DNA of 64,000 nucleotides from the NCBI RefSeq assembly GCF_002086515.1, contig NZ_MVHH01000012.1, positions 33,918-97,917 of the forward strand. The letters run 5' to 3'. Numbering within the stretch: the first letter of the stretch is position 1; every line of letters starts with the position of its first letter. Under the pieces are notes generated by a model. It did no database searches and was not told where the DNA came from. It saw only the letters and a program-made list of their open reading frames with translations. The position numbers and the translations under genes were made by a program. This document shows, piece after piece, positions 9,811 to 17,369 of this stretch. The DNA is from Mycolicibacter arupensis. Its GTDB lineage: Bacteria; Actinomycetota; Actinomycetes; Mycobacteriales; Mycobacteriaceae.

Positions 9811-9939
9811 ATCGGGTATGTCGAATGTCGGCTCTATTTCAGTTGGTGATCAACTGGGATAGTCGCCGCTATCGGTTAGGCGGCCGCCGTCGACCATTGT
9901 AACGACAGGGGAGGGCGGCGATCGTCGAGCGGGCGTTAT

Positions 9940-10749
9940 TCAGCGGGTCATGTCGCCCGAGGATGCCATCGCAGCCCCGACGATCCCCGCGCTGTTCTGC
10001 AAAGTCGCGGCGACCACCGGCGTGCGGTTGCCCAGTAGCGGCACCCACCGCTCGGCTTTACGGCTGATGCCACCGCCGACGATGATCAGATCCGGGCACA
10101 GCGCGTCTTCGACCGCCATCAGCACCATGGTCACCTGCGTGGCCCACTTCTCCATGGACCAGTTCTTGCGTTCCTTGACCGACGCCGCAGCTCGATGTTC
10201 GGCCTCTTTGCCGCCCACTTCGATATGCCCGAGTTCGGTGTTGGGCAAGAGCTTGCCGTTGTGGATCACTGCCGAGCCGATCCCGGTGCCGAAGGTCAAC
10301 AACACCACCACGCCTGGCATGTTCTTGCCGGCGCCGAAACGTGCCTCGGCGAGCCCTGCCGCATCGGCGTCGTTGAGGATGGTGATGGCCTGGCCGGGGA
10401 GTTCGGCGGCGATCGCCTCCTGGGCGTTCAGCCCGATCCAGGATTTGTCGACATTGGCCGCCGTGCGTACGACCCCGTCGACCACCACGCCCGGGTAAGT
10501 GACGCCCAGCGGGCCCGTCCAGCCGAAATCGTGAACCACGGCCGCGACGGTTTGAGCCACCAGCACCGGTGTTGCAGGGCTCGGTGTGGGCAGCTTGAAC
10601 CGTTCACCGATCAGGGCGCCGGTGTCGAGATCCACGACACCGCCCTTGATGCCGCTGCCGCCGACGTCGATGCCGAAGCCGCGTCGCTGACGCCCTGCGC
10701 TCACCACCGGGGGCTCACTCGGGGACTGAGCGGGGTCGGTGCCGGTCAT
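9940..10749 (-). CDS. ppgK: Polyphosphate glucokinase PpgK
   Basis: A 269-residue ROK-type kinase that phosphorylates glucose using polyphosphate (or ATP). ATG 10749 has a good AAGGAG just upstream; the open frame continues further but without conserved sequence. Phosphate-binding motifs are FGIDVGGSGIKGG near 25-37 and LLTFGTGIGSAVI near 150; the sugar site includes NDADAAGLAEARFG and ELGHIEVGGKEAEHRAA. It sits directly after cei with 26 bases between the genes. In M. tuberculosis, from memory, suhB lies between these two; it is absent here. Confidence 0.95.
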   Translation of the reverse strand: MTGTDPAQSPSEPPVVSAGRQRRGFGIDVGGSGIKGGVVDLDTGALIGERFKLPTPSPATPVLVAQTVAAVVHDFGWTGPLGVTYPGVVVDGVVRTAANVDKSWIGLNAQEAIAAELPGQAITILNDADAAGLAEARFGAGKNMPGVVVLLTFGTGIGSAVIHNGKLLPNTELGHIEVGGKEAEHRAAASVKERKNWSMEKWATQVTMVLMAVEDALCPDLIIVGGGISRKAERWVPLLGNRTPVVAATLQNSAGIVGAAMASSGDMTR

Positions 10750-10775
10750 CGGATCTCCTTCTGGCGGATCGGTGG

Positions 10776-11426
10776 TCAGCAGGTGCCGGAATGGATTTTT
10801 GTCAGCAGCGCAGGATCGGGCAGGCCGGTGGCGTCGGGGCGAAGACCGGCCAACGCGGATTCGATGTCGTCGCTGTGGGACAGGCTGACGAAATCGCCAC
10901 CGACCGCCAGATCCACCGAGTCGTCGGCGCGGTCGTCGCGAAACAGCTCCGTGCACGGCGCCACCAGCCAGAGTGCTGCCGCCGCGGCTTGCCCTGCCGG
11001 CCCGAACCGGATCTGGCCCTGACAGTCGAGCCGGTCGTCGGCGTAGATCGGGTCGTTGGCGGCCGTCGGCTGGGGGAAGCCGTCGTCGCGCAGCGCATCG
11101 GCGACGTCGGCGGCTTGACCCGCCCTGCCGCTGGCGTTGAGGACGCGCGCCTTGACGTCGGCGAGCTTGGCCGGTGTGGTGCTGATCATCGCGCTTCGCG
11201 GGACCTGGGTGCCCAGTCTGGGTTGGTCCGGCTCGGCAGGGACCGGCGGGGCGTTGCACGCGGCGACCTCGTGGACATCGGCCGGACGCGTGAGGGCCAC
11301 CGCCCATGCCACGGCGGTCAACAGCACCAGGGACGCCAGGCCGTAGGCGGCCGGACGATTGTTGCGTCGCCGGAACGGCCGACCGTGCTTGTCGAACTCG
11401 GTACCGGAAGTGATTTGCGCGACCAC
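10776..11426 (-). CDS. cei: Cell envelope integrity protein Cei
   Basis: A 216-residue protein with a short basic cytosolic N terminus (RPFRRRNNRP), one membrane anchor at about residues 27-45 and an extracytoplasmic LytR_C-type domain. Visible domain motifs are VKARVLNASGRAGQAADVADALRD and DVSLSHSD-like text in VSLSHSDDIESALAGL. Four Cys residues outside the membrane (ACNAPP, LDCQGQ, APCTEL and the C-terminal GTC) could form disulfides. Cei is needed for envelope integrity in M. tuberculosis (Rv2700). It is divergent from the DUF4193 gene across a region holding a CRP-type site. Confidence 0.88.
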   Translation of the reverse strand: MVAQITSGTEFDKHGRPFRRRNNRPAAYGLASLVLLTAVAWAVALTRPADVHEVAACNAPPVPAEPDQPRLGTQVPRSAMISTTPAKLADVKARVLNASGRAGQAADVADALRDDGFPQPTAANDPIYADDRLDCQGQIRFGPAGQAAAAALWLVAPCTELFRDDRADDSVDLAVGGDFVSLSHSDDIESALAGLRPDATGLPDPALLTKIHSGTC

Positions 11427-11474
11427 GTACGCACTCTAGAGGGCGCCGGCGCGAGCGATGACCGTGGTCAGGAA

Positions 11475-11495
11475 TACAATGTGACGCAAATCACA
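11475..11495 (+). promoter_or_regulatory. CRP-type operator next to a TACAAT hexamer
   Basis: TGTGACGCAAATCACA at 11480-11495 is a perfect TGTGA-N6-TCACA palindrome, the consensus of mycobacterial CRP. TACAAT at 11475-11480 overlaps its first base and could be a -10 for the plus strand. The site lies 54 bases from the cei start and 110 bases from the DUF4193 start, so it could serve either gene. Confidence 0.6.
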
Positions 11496-11570
11496 CTTGA
11501 TCGGGGTGAAATCCGGGCACGAATCATTTGGTGGATGCGTTCGACGCTGGTACAAAGCTCGCGCAGGCTT

Positions 11571-11600
11571 TCGAGGGGACTCGAGGGGACTTGAGGGGAG
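11571..11600 (+). repeat. Three tandem 10-bp repeats at the DUF4193 ribosome-binding site
   Basis: TCGAGGGGAC occurs twice in tandem, followed by the variant TTGAGGGGAG. The last copy provides the Shine-Dalgarno sequence, five bases before ATG 11606. The repeats offer several alternative ribosome-binding positions. Confidence 0.8.
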
Positions 11601-11605
11601 AAACC

Positions 11606-11908
11606 ATGGCTACCGATTACGACGCCCCGCGGCGCACCGAGACCGACGACGTTTCCGAGGATTCGTTGGAGGAGCTCAAGGCGCGGCGTAACGAGGCGCA
11701 ATCCGCCGTGGTCGACGTGGATGAGTCCGAGTCGGCCGAGTCGTTCGAGTTGCCGGGCGCTGACCTCTCGGGCGAAGAACTCTCGGTACGGGTCGTTCCC
11801 AAGCAGGCCGATGAATTCACCTGCTCGAGCTGCTTCCTGGTGCAGCACCGCAGCCGTCTGGCCAGTGAAAAGAACGGTGTGATGATCTGCACCGACTGCG
11901 CGGCCTGA
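11606..11908 (+). CDS. DUF4193 domain-containing protein
   Basis: A 100-residue acidic protein starting [15 protein letters not shown] at ATG 11606. The first 75 residues are rich in Asp and Glu. The C-terminal part has [16 protein letters not shown] and MICTDCAA, two C-x2-C pairs that should form a zinc ribbon. The family is nearly universal in mycobacteria and related genera (from memory Rv2699c in M. tuberculosis), but its role is unknown. The upstream region carries a CRP-type site and tandem ribosome-binding repeats, which suggests tight expression control. Confidence 0.9.
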   Translation: MATDYDAPRRTETDDVSEDSLEELKARRNEAQSAVVDVDESESAESFELPGADLSGEELSVRVVPKQADEFTCSSCFLVQHRSRLASEKNGVMICTDCAA

Positions 11909-11927
11909 CGCGCCCCTTCCCGCTTCG

Positions 11928-12413
11928 TCAGTTCTGCAGTGCCGCCAGCATCCGTTGGGGCTGGCGGCAACTCACCAGCCAGTACGGTGTCGGGTCGTCG
12001 GGGTCGTCGAGCACGACCAGGAGCATGGGTCCCACCCAGGCGCGGTGCACGACGTACGCCGCCGGATCGAGTTGGCGGCCCAACGCCGCGGATTTGGCCG
12101 ACCGGGGGACTTCGGCGCAGCGTGCGATCGCACTGGTGGGCAGGTGCGCGTCGCCGACCCACAGCTGCTTCTCTCCGCCGTTGTCGACGACCCGCACCCG
12201 AATTCGCCCCAGCCAGAGCAATGCGCCGACGGTGATCGCGAAGAACACCGCGAAAGGCAGCCAGTCAGGCAAGGTGCGCAAGCCGAGCCGGACTTCGTAC
12301 GCCATCAGTCCGTTGCCGGCGAATCCCAAGGGCCACCACCACCACGGCACCCATAGCTGCTCGCTGTACTGCACAGTTTGCGATGCTCGATGGTTCAGGC
12401 GCGATCCCGACAT
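11928..12413 (-). CDS. DUF3093 membrane protein
   Basis: A 161-residue protein with two membrane segments near the N terminus: [22 protein letters not shown] at about 20-41 and [18 protein letters not shown] at about 51-68. The rest is a PH-like cytosolic beta domain containing [15 protein letters not shown] and [27 protein letters not shown] (family DUF3093). No function is known. It lies between the DUF4193 gene (convergent, 19 bases) and dut (divergent, 25 bases), matching the usual mycobacterial order. Confidence 0.88.
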   Translation of the reverse strand: MSGSRLNHRASQTVQYSEQLWVPWWWWPLGFAGNGLMAYEVRLGLRTLPDWLPFAVFFAITVGALLWLGRIRVRVVDNGGEKQLWVGDAHLPTSAIARCAEVPRSAKSAALGRQLDPAAYVVHRAWVGPMLLVVLDDPDDPTPYWLVSCRQPQRMLAALQN

Positions 12414-12438
12414 CCGGCTAAGAGTAGTCTTGCGCCTC

Positions 12439-12903
12439 GTGTCGCCCAGTCTCGCGGTTGTTCGCCTGGATCCGGATCTGCCCCTGCCGAGCCGGGCGCA
12501 TGCCGGCGATGCCGGTGTCGACCTCTACAGCTCGGTAGATGTCGTGCTGGACCCCGGTCAGCGTGCCTTGGTGCCCACCGGCATTGCCGTGGCAATCCCG
12601 TTCGGCATGGTCGGCTTGATTCATCCGCGATCGGGTCTGGCTGCGCGGGTGGGGCTTTCGATTGTCAACAGTCCCGGAACCGTGGACGCGGGCTATCGTG
12701 GTGAGATCAAGGTCTCATTAATCAATCTCGACCCGGCAACCCCGATCGAGATCAACCGGGGGGACCGGATCGCGCAGTTGCTGGTGCAGCGGGTCGAGCT
12801 TCCGGAGCTGGTAGAGGTGGCTTCGTTCGACGAGGCCGGACTGGAGCCGACGACGCGTGGCTCCGGCGGACACGGGTCCTCGGGTGGACACGCAAGTTTG
12901 TGA
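12439..12903 (+). CDS. dut: Deoxyuridine 5'-triphosphate nucleotidohydrolase (dUTPase)
   Basis: A 154-residue trimeric dUTPase starting at GTG 12439, the same length as the M. tuberculosis enzyme. All five motifs are present: GDAGVDLYS (I), HPRSGLA (II), [11 protein letters not shown] (III) with the substrate Asp and Tyr, RGDRIAQL (IV), and the flexible C-terminal [15 protein letters not shown] (V). It hydrolyses dUTP to dUMP and pyrophosphate, keeping uracil out of DNA and feeding dTMP synthesis. The frame is open far upstream, but only this segment is conserved. The DUF3710 gene follows 36 bases later. Confidence 0.97.
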   Translation: MSPSLAVVRLDPDLPLPSRAHAGDAGVDLYSSVDVVLDPGQRALVPTGIAVAIPFGMVGLIHPRSGLAARVGLSIVNSPGTVDAGYRGEIKVSLINLDPATPIEINRGDRIAQLLVQRVELPELVEVASFDEAGLEPTTRGSGGHGSSGGHASL

Positions 12904-12939
12904 TGGCTTGTGACGACGTGATGAAGGTAGGCGGCAGGG

Positions 12940-13767
12940 ATGGCATTCGGTAGGGGTAAAGGCAAGCGCGCGGCCGACGAGCCGACGAGCGCAGCGCCGG
13001 AAGCCTCGGGCCAGTCGGAGGAATTCGACTCGGAAGTGACAGAGGAGCTCGAGGGTCCCTTCGATATCGAGGATTTCGACGACCCCGAGGCTGCGGCGAC
13101 GGCCCGCCTCGACTTGGGCTCGGTGCTGGTGCCGATGCCGGCCGGAGCGCAGGTTCAGGTCGAGCTGAGCGAGGCGGGGGTGCCCAGTGCGGTGTGGCTC
13201 GTCACGCCGCATGGCCGGTTCAACATCGCCGCCTACGCGGCTCCCAAGTCGGCAGGGCTGTGGCGGGAGGTGGCTTCGGAGCTGGCCGATGCGCTGCGCA
13301 GGGACAATGCGAACGTCGGCATCATCGACGGACCTTGGGGCCGCGAGGTGCTCGGCGTGGCCGCCGGTGCGGTGCGGTTCATCGGGATCGACGGCTACCG
13401 CTGGATGGTCCGCTGCGTCATCAATGGGCGACCCGAGAGCATGGAGGCGCTGTCGCAGATGGCGCGGCAGGTGTTGGCAGATACCGTCGTCCGGCGCGGC
13501 GACACTCCGTTGCCGGTGCGTACCCCCTTGCCTGTTCGACTGCCCGAGCCGATGGCTCAGCAGTTGCGGGCGGCTGCGGAACAACAGGCCGCGGCCCAGC
13601 AGGCCGCTGCCGAGCAGGCCGCGGTCCAGCAGGCTGCCGCGCTGCAGGACGCTGCCATGCTCGGCGGCGGGGGAGACGCACCGCCCGCGCCGCCTACGGC
13701 ACCGGCGGCTCGCCGCAGCGTCGAGGGATCGGCGATGCAGCAGCTGCGCACTATCACCGGCGGTTAG
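12940..13767 (+). CDS. DUF3710 domain-containing protein
   Basis: A 275-residue protein. Residues 1-45 are a charged, disordered start (MAFGRGKGKRAAD). The DUF3710 core spans about 45-185, with GPFDIEDFDDPE, LGSVLVPMPAGAQVQVEL, DGPWGREVLG and GYRWMVRCVINGR. The tail is rich in Ala and Gln (AAAEQQAAAQQAAAEQAA), probably helical, and ends in LRTITGG. Function unknown. Its TAG stop (13765-13767) lies inside the first unit of a 55-bp tandem repeat array. Confidence 0.9.
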   Translation: MAFGRGKGKRAADEPTSAAPEASGQSEEFDSEVTEELEGPFDIEDFDDPEAAATARLDLGSVLVPMPAGAQVQVELSEAGVPSAVWLVTPHGRFNIAAYAAPKSAGLWREVASELADALRRDNANVGIIDGPWGREVLGVAAGAVRFIGIDGYRWMVRCVINGRPESMEALSQMARQVLADTVVRRGDTPLPVRTPLPVRLPEPMAQQLRAAAEQQAAAQQAAAEQAAVQQAAALQDAAMLGGGGDAPPAPPTAPAARRSVEGSAMQQLRTITGG

Positions 13768-14063
13768 CGAGGCTCGACGGAGGAGAGCCGAAGCTGGGCC
13801 GCCGTTTGGACCCGGCGGTTAGCGAGGCTCGACGGAGGAGAGCCGAAGCTGGGCCGCCGTTTGGACCCGGCGGTTAGCGAGGCTCGACGGAGGAGAGCCG
13901 AAGCTGGGCCGCCGTTTGGACCCGGCGGTTAGCGAGGCTCGACGGAGGAGAGCCGAAGCTGGGCCGCCGTTTGGACCCGGCGGTTAGCGAGGCTCGACGG
14001 AGGAGAGCCGAAGCTGGGCCGCCGTTTGGACCCGGCGGTTAGCGAGGCTCGACGCAGGAGAGC
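13757..14063. repeat. MIRU-like tandem array, 55-bp unit, five copies plus a partial sixth
   Basis: Units begin (at CGGTTAGCGAGG) at 13761, 13816, 13871, 13926, 13981 and 14036, exactly 55 bases apart. The five full copies look identical; the sixth is cut off after about 28 bases and has one change (GACGC for GACGG). Each unit can fold with outer CGGCGG/CCGCCG and inner GGCTC/GAGCC stems. TAG of unit 1 is the DUF3710 stop, and the array ends at the stop of the convergent hydrolase gene. Because 55 is not a multiple of three, it does not encode an in-frame peptide repeat. The features resemble mycobacterial interspersed repetitive units. Confidence 0.92.
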
Positions 14064-14765
14064 TCAGCCAGCGGCGATCATCAACGCTTTCACGCAGGCG
14101 TTGCCCAACGCAGTCGGATCGGCGCCGATCTGCTCCAGGGTCACCGTGCACAGCGCTGCATGAGGGGCCGTGGCCGCCCAGTCGGAGGCGGTCTGCAGTG
14201 GATGGACCGCATCGTCGACCGCTGCGGTGACGCCCATCGGCACCGGTAGCGAGGCCAACTCGGCGTGTGTCGGTGCGACGTAGCCGGCCGCTTCTTCGAG
14301 CGCGTCGGGCAGTTGTGGCCACTGCGCGGTCCAGGATCGGGTCAATTCGTCGCCGAGCCACGCCGGGCTCGACGCCCGCATCTGCGTCACCACCGCGGCC
14401 AAGCCGTCGTTGCGCAACTGCCCGGCGCTATAATGCGCAGCCTGAGCGGCCGGTGCGTCGTCAGGGATTCCGGTCCACGCCGGCAACGCGGCCAGTACTC
14501 CGACCACTCGCTCGGGACGCTGCAGCGCCCACGCGGCGGCCACCGCGGCGCCGATCGAAACGCCGCCGACAAGGATCGGTCCCGACCGCGTCGCCGCGGC
14601 GTCCAGAGCGTCCAGATAACCCTGAATGAGCCGGCCAGGCTGCGGGCGGTGCGTGACCAATTCGGCACCCACCTGCTGCAACGGGAGCAGGAATGCCCGG
14701 CGGATGTAGTCGTCGTCGGACCCGGTGCCCGGCAGAACAACGGCCGTCACACCGCGCAGCACCAT
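14064..14765 (-). CDS. Alpha/beta hydrolase family protein
   Basis: A 233-residue single-domain hydrolase. The oxyanion region is AVVLPGTGSDDDYIRRAFLLPL near 9-30; the nucleophile elbow GVSIG (Ser near residue 70) sits in ILVGGVSIGAAVAAAWAL. The acid is likely an Asp in VTAAVDDAVHPLQTASDW. A C-terminal His is not obvious, because the last stretch (CVKALMIAAG) lacks one. The substrate is unknown. It converges with the DUF3710 gene across the tandem repeat and its stop codon abuts the last repeat unit. Confidence 0.82.
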   Translation of the reverse strand: MVLRGVTAVVLPGTGSDDDYIRRAFLLPLQQVGAELVTHRPQPGRLIQGYLDALDAAATRSGPILVGGVSIGAAVAAAWALQRPERVVGVLAALPAWTGIPDDAPAAQAAHYSAGQLRNDGLAAVVTQMRASSPAWLGDELTRSWTAQWPQLPDALEEAAGYVAPTHAELASLPVPMGVTAAVDDAVHPLQTASDWAATAPHAALCTVTLEQIGADPTALGNACVKALMIAAG

Positions 14766-14875
14766 GCCACCTCTTGATCGTGTTTGGTGTTGTCCGCCAC
14801 GCGACAGGCCGGTCGTGTGGCATTAGGTAAACAACAGGTCTACCGTAGCGTGCGCACACGATTAAGGGAGAGGGC

Positions 14876-15247
14876 ATGGCTGCTCCGGAAGGGTACCTGC
14901 GGCGGCTGACTCGGCGATTGACGGAAGATCCCGAGCTGCGTGACTGCGAGGAGTTGTCCGACGAGGCGCTCAGTACCGGCGCGCAACGAGCGATCGACTG
15001 CCAGCGTGGCCAAGAGGTCACCATGGTCGGGGTGTTGCGCAGTGTCGAAGCCAACGCCAAGGGCTGCGTGGGAGGTGTCCGCGCCGAGCTGTTCGACGGC
15101 ACCGACACGGTGACGCTGGTCTGGCTGGGCCAGCGCCGTATTCCCGGTATCGACTCTGGCCGCACCCTGCGGGTGCACGGCCGAATGGGCAAGCTCGAAA
15201 GCGGCAGCAAGGCCATCTATAACCCCCACTACGAAATTCAGCAGTGA
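14876..15247 (+). CDS. OB-fold nucleic-acid-binding domain protein
   Basis: A 123-residue protein starting at ATG 14876 after AGGGAGAGGG. Residues 1-35 are charged (GYLRRLTRRLTEDPELRDC); residues about 45-120 form a tRNA-anticodon-type OB fold with VTMVGVLRSVEA, DTVTLVWLGQRRIPGI and LRVHGRMGKLESG. It probably binds single-stranded nucleic acid, but no partner is known. The DUF3159 gene follows 28 bases later on the same strand, and the two look co-transcribed with respect to the potassium-related genes downstream. Confidence 0.85.
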   Translation: MAAPEGYLRRLTRRLTEDPELRDCEELSDEALSTGAQRAIDCQRGQEVTMVGVLRSVEANAKGCVGGVRAELFDGTDTVTLVWLGQRRIPGIDSGRTLRVHGRMGKLESGSKAIYNPHYEIQQ

Positions 15248-15275
15248 CGGGACCTGTTGTCGGGCCCGTGCGGCG

Positions 15276-15950
15276 ATGAGTGAGGACTACAGCGCCGAGG
15301 GGGCCCAGGGCCCGCAGCGCCTCCTGGAGCAGATCGGCGGGGTCTCCGGCTTGGTCTACTCCTCTTTGCCGATCGTGGTGTTCGTCCCAACCTCCAATTT
15401 TTTCGGACTGCGCGTCGCGGTCCTGGCGGCCTTGGGTGTGGCGGCGGCGGTGCTGGCGTGGCGGCTGTTCCGCCGGCAGTCCACCCAGCCAGCGGTATCC
15501 GGATTCTTCGGGGTCGCGGTCTGCGCCGTCATCGCCTATCGGATGGGCGATTCCAAGGCGTACTTCCTGCTGGGGATCTGGACGTCGCTGGTGTGGGCGG
15601 TGGTGTTCGCTACATCGATCGTGATCCGCCGGCCAGTGGTCGGTTACATCTGGTCGTGGGCCAGCGGCCAGCCTCAGTCCTGGCGCGCGTTGCGCTCGGC
15701 GGTCTATGCCTACGATCTCGCGACGCTCACGTGGGTTGTGGTGTTCGGCGCCCGCTTCGTGGTGCAGCGGCTGCTCTATGACGCCGATCAGACCGGCTGG
15801 CTGGGAGTGGCCCGCATCGCTATGGGCTGGCCGTTGACGGCGGTGGCCGCAGTGGCCACCTATCTGGCGGTCAAATATGTCCAGCGCGCCCTGGATGCCG
15901 AGCCTGCCGCGGAGCAGCCGCAGGCCGAACCTCGGTCAGTGGGCCGGTAA
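15276..15950 (+). CDS. DUF3159 multi-pass membrane protein
   Basis: A 224-residue membrane protein starting at ATG 15276. After a polar start (MSEDYSAEGAQGPQRLLEQI) come about six hydrophobic segments: GLVYSSLPIVVFVPT, the paired LAALGVAAAVLAW, FFGVAVCAVIAYRMG, GIWTSLVWAVVFATSIV, LATLTWVVVFGARFVV and a last one near 180-200. The RPVVGYIWSWASG loop is a family signature. Function unknown. Its 3' end overlaps the convergent ceoC gene by 15 bases. Confidence 0.88.
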   Translation: MSEDYSAEGAQGPQRLLEQIGGVSGLVYSSLPIVVFVPTSNFFGLRVAVLAALGVAAAVLAWRLFRRQSTQPAVSGFFGVAVCAVIAYRMGDSKAYFLLGIWTSLVWAVVFATSIVIRRPVVGYIWSWASGQPQSWRALRSAVYAYDLATLTWVVVFGARFVVQRLLYDADQTGWLGVARIAMGWPLTAVAAVATYLAVKYVQRALDAEPAAEQPQAEPRSVGR

Positions 15951-16598
15951 CAGCAGCGCGCGCAGCTCGGCCTCGACGCCGTCGGAGGCCACGAACAGCA
16001 ACTCGTCGCCACCTTCGAGTGGCTCGTCGTCGTGCGGCACGATCACGCGCGTCCCGCGCAGGATGGTGACCAGCGCGGCGTCGCGGGGCAAGGTCAGCTT
16101 GCGCACCGGCTTGCCGCCCCACGGCGTGTCGTCCGGCAGCGTGATCTCCAGCAGATTCGCCTGTCCTTTGCGGAACTCCATGAGCCGTACCAGGTCTCCG
16201 ACCGCGACGGCTTCCTCGACCAAGGAGGCCAGCATGCGTGGGGTAGACACCGCGACATCCACGCCCCAGGCGTCGGTGAACAACCACTCGTTGCGGGGGT
16301 CATTCACGCGGGCCACCACCCGAGGTACCGCGAATTCGGTCTTGGCCAGCAGCGACAGCACCACGTTGGCCTTGTCGTCGCCGGTCGCGGCGATCACCAC
16401 GTCGAAGGACTCCAGGTGCACTGCCTCCAGCAGGCTCAGCTCGCAGGCATCGCCCAGATGCCAGTCCGCGTCGGCGATGTCTTCGATGACGACGTGCTCG
16501 GGATTGCGCTCGATCAGCGTCACCTGGTGCTCGCTGTCGATCAGTTCACGTGCGATCGAACGGCCTACGGCGCCCGCCCCGGCTATCGCGACCTTCAT
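15936..16598 (-). CDS. ceoC: TrkA-type potassium uptake regulatory protein (second paralog)
   Basis: A 220-residue protein with an N-terminal RCK_N domain (KVAIAGAGAVGRSIARELI, then ERNPEHV and GDACELSLLEA) that binds NAD(H), and a C-terminal RCK_C domain (LLEITLPDDTPWGGKPVRKL to GGDELLFVASDGVEAEL). Trk/Ktr regulators gate membrane potassium channels in response to nucleotides. The length equals M. tuberculosis CeoC. Its ATG overlaps the end of ceoB by four bases (ATGA), so the pair is translationally coupled and the two proteins probably act together. Confidence 0.93.
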   Translation of the reverse strand: MKVAIAGAGAVGRSIARELIDSEHQVTLIERNPEHVVIEDIADADWHLGDACELSLLEAVHLESFDVVIAATGDDKANVVLSLLAKTEFAVPRVVARVNDPRNEWLFTDAWGVDVAVSTPRMLASLVEEAVAVGDLVRLMEFRKGQANLLEITLPDDTPWGGKPVRKLTLPRDAALVTILRGTRVIVPHDDEPLEGGDELLFVASDGVEAELRALLLPAH

Positions 16599-17266
16599 TT
16601 GTCCAGGTCTTCGCTGGGCGGCAGGGCTGCGATCGCGATGGCCTCGGCCACTCGGCCCGAGACCGCGACGACATACACCTGGTCGCTGGCTTGGATCACC
16701 GTCTTGGGCTCGGGCAGTACACCGATCCCGAAGCGGATCAGGAACGCCACCCGGGCATTGGTCGCCGCCTCCAGATCGGTGACGGGACGCCCGATCCAGT
16801 CCTCATGCAGCACGACCTCGGCGACGGCCACGGTTCCGGTCGGGTCACGCCACTTGGTGGTCTCGCTCTCCCGAGTCAGCGCGTCGAGCAGCCGGTCGGT
16901 GGTCCAGGGCACCGTGGCGATGGTCGGAATGCCCAAGCGCTCGTAGACCGCGGCCCGCTTGGCGTCATAGATGCGGGCCACCACCCGTGACACGCCGAAC
17001 GTCTCACGGGCCAGACGCGCCGCGATGATGTTGGAGTTGTCACCGGAGGACACGGCAGCGAATGCGGCGGCCTCCTCGATGCCCGCGCGCAGCAGGACAT
17101 CGCGGTCAAAGCCCATGCCGAGGATTCGCTCACCGTTGAATTCCGGACTGAGCCGGTTGAACGCGGAGCTGTCTCGGTCGATGATCGCAACCTCGTGGCC
17201 GATCCGGGACAGTCCATCGGCGACCGAGGCGCCCACCCGGCCGCATCCCATCACAACTACCCGCAC
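16595..17266 (-). CDS. ceoB: TrkA-type potassium uptake regulatory protein (first paralog)
   Basis: A 223-residue RCK protein. GTG 17266, preceded by AAGGAC, gives the family start VRVVVMGCGRVGASVADGL; a TTG two codons upstream is less likely. Nucleotide-binding motifs are GCGRVGASVADGLSRIGHEV, then IDRD and GFDRDVLLRAGIEEA. The C-terminal RCK_C domain ends with QVYVVAVSGRVAEAI. It is the first gene of the ceoB-ceoC pair and is divergent from the APC permease gene, with about 100 bases between the starts. Confidence 0.93.
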   Translation of the reverse strand: MRVVVMGCGRVGASVADGLSRIGHEVAIIDRDSSAFNRLSPEFNGERILGMGFDRDVLLRAGIEEAAAFAAVSSGDNSNIIAARLARETFGVSRVVARIYDAKRAAVYERLGIPTIATVPWTTDRLLDALTRESETTKWRDPTGTVAVAEVVLHEDWIGRPVTDLEAATNARVAFLIRFGIGVLPEPKTVIQASDQVYVVAVSGRVAEAIAIAALPPSEDLDK

Positions 17267-17369
17267 GTGCAAGGTCCTTTCGGCCGGTTCCGGCTGGCTT
17301 TCGACTGGAGTAGTGCCCGTATGCGGTGAACGCTACCGCCAAGCCCCGGCTGGCTTACCCTTGGCTCTC

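Noticed and set aside
13757..14063. CRISPR array
   Set aside because: Units are directly adjacent and identical with no variable spacers, and there are no cas genes.
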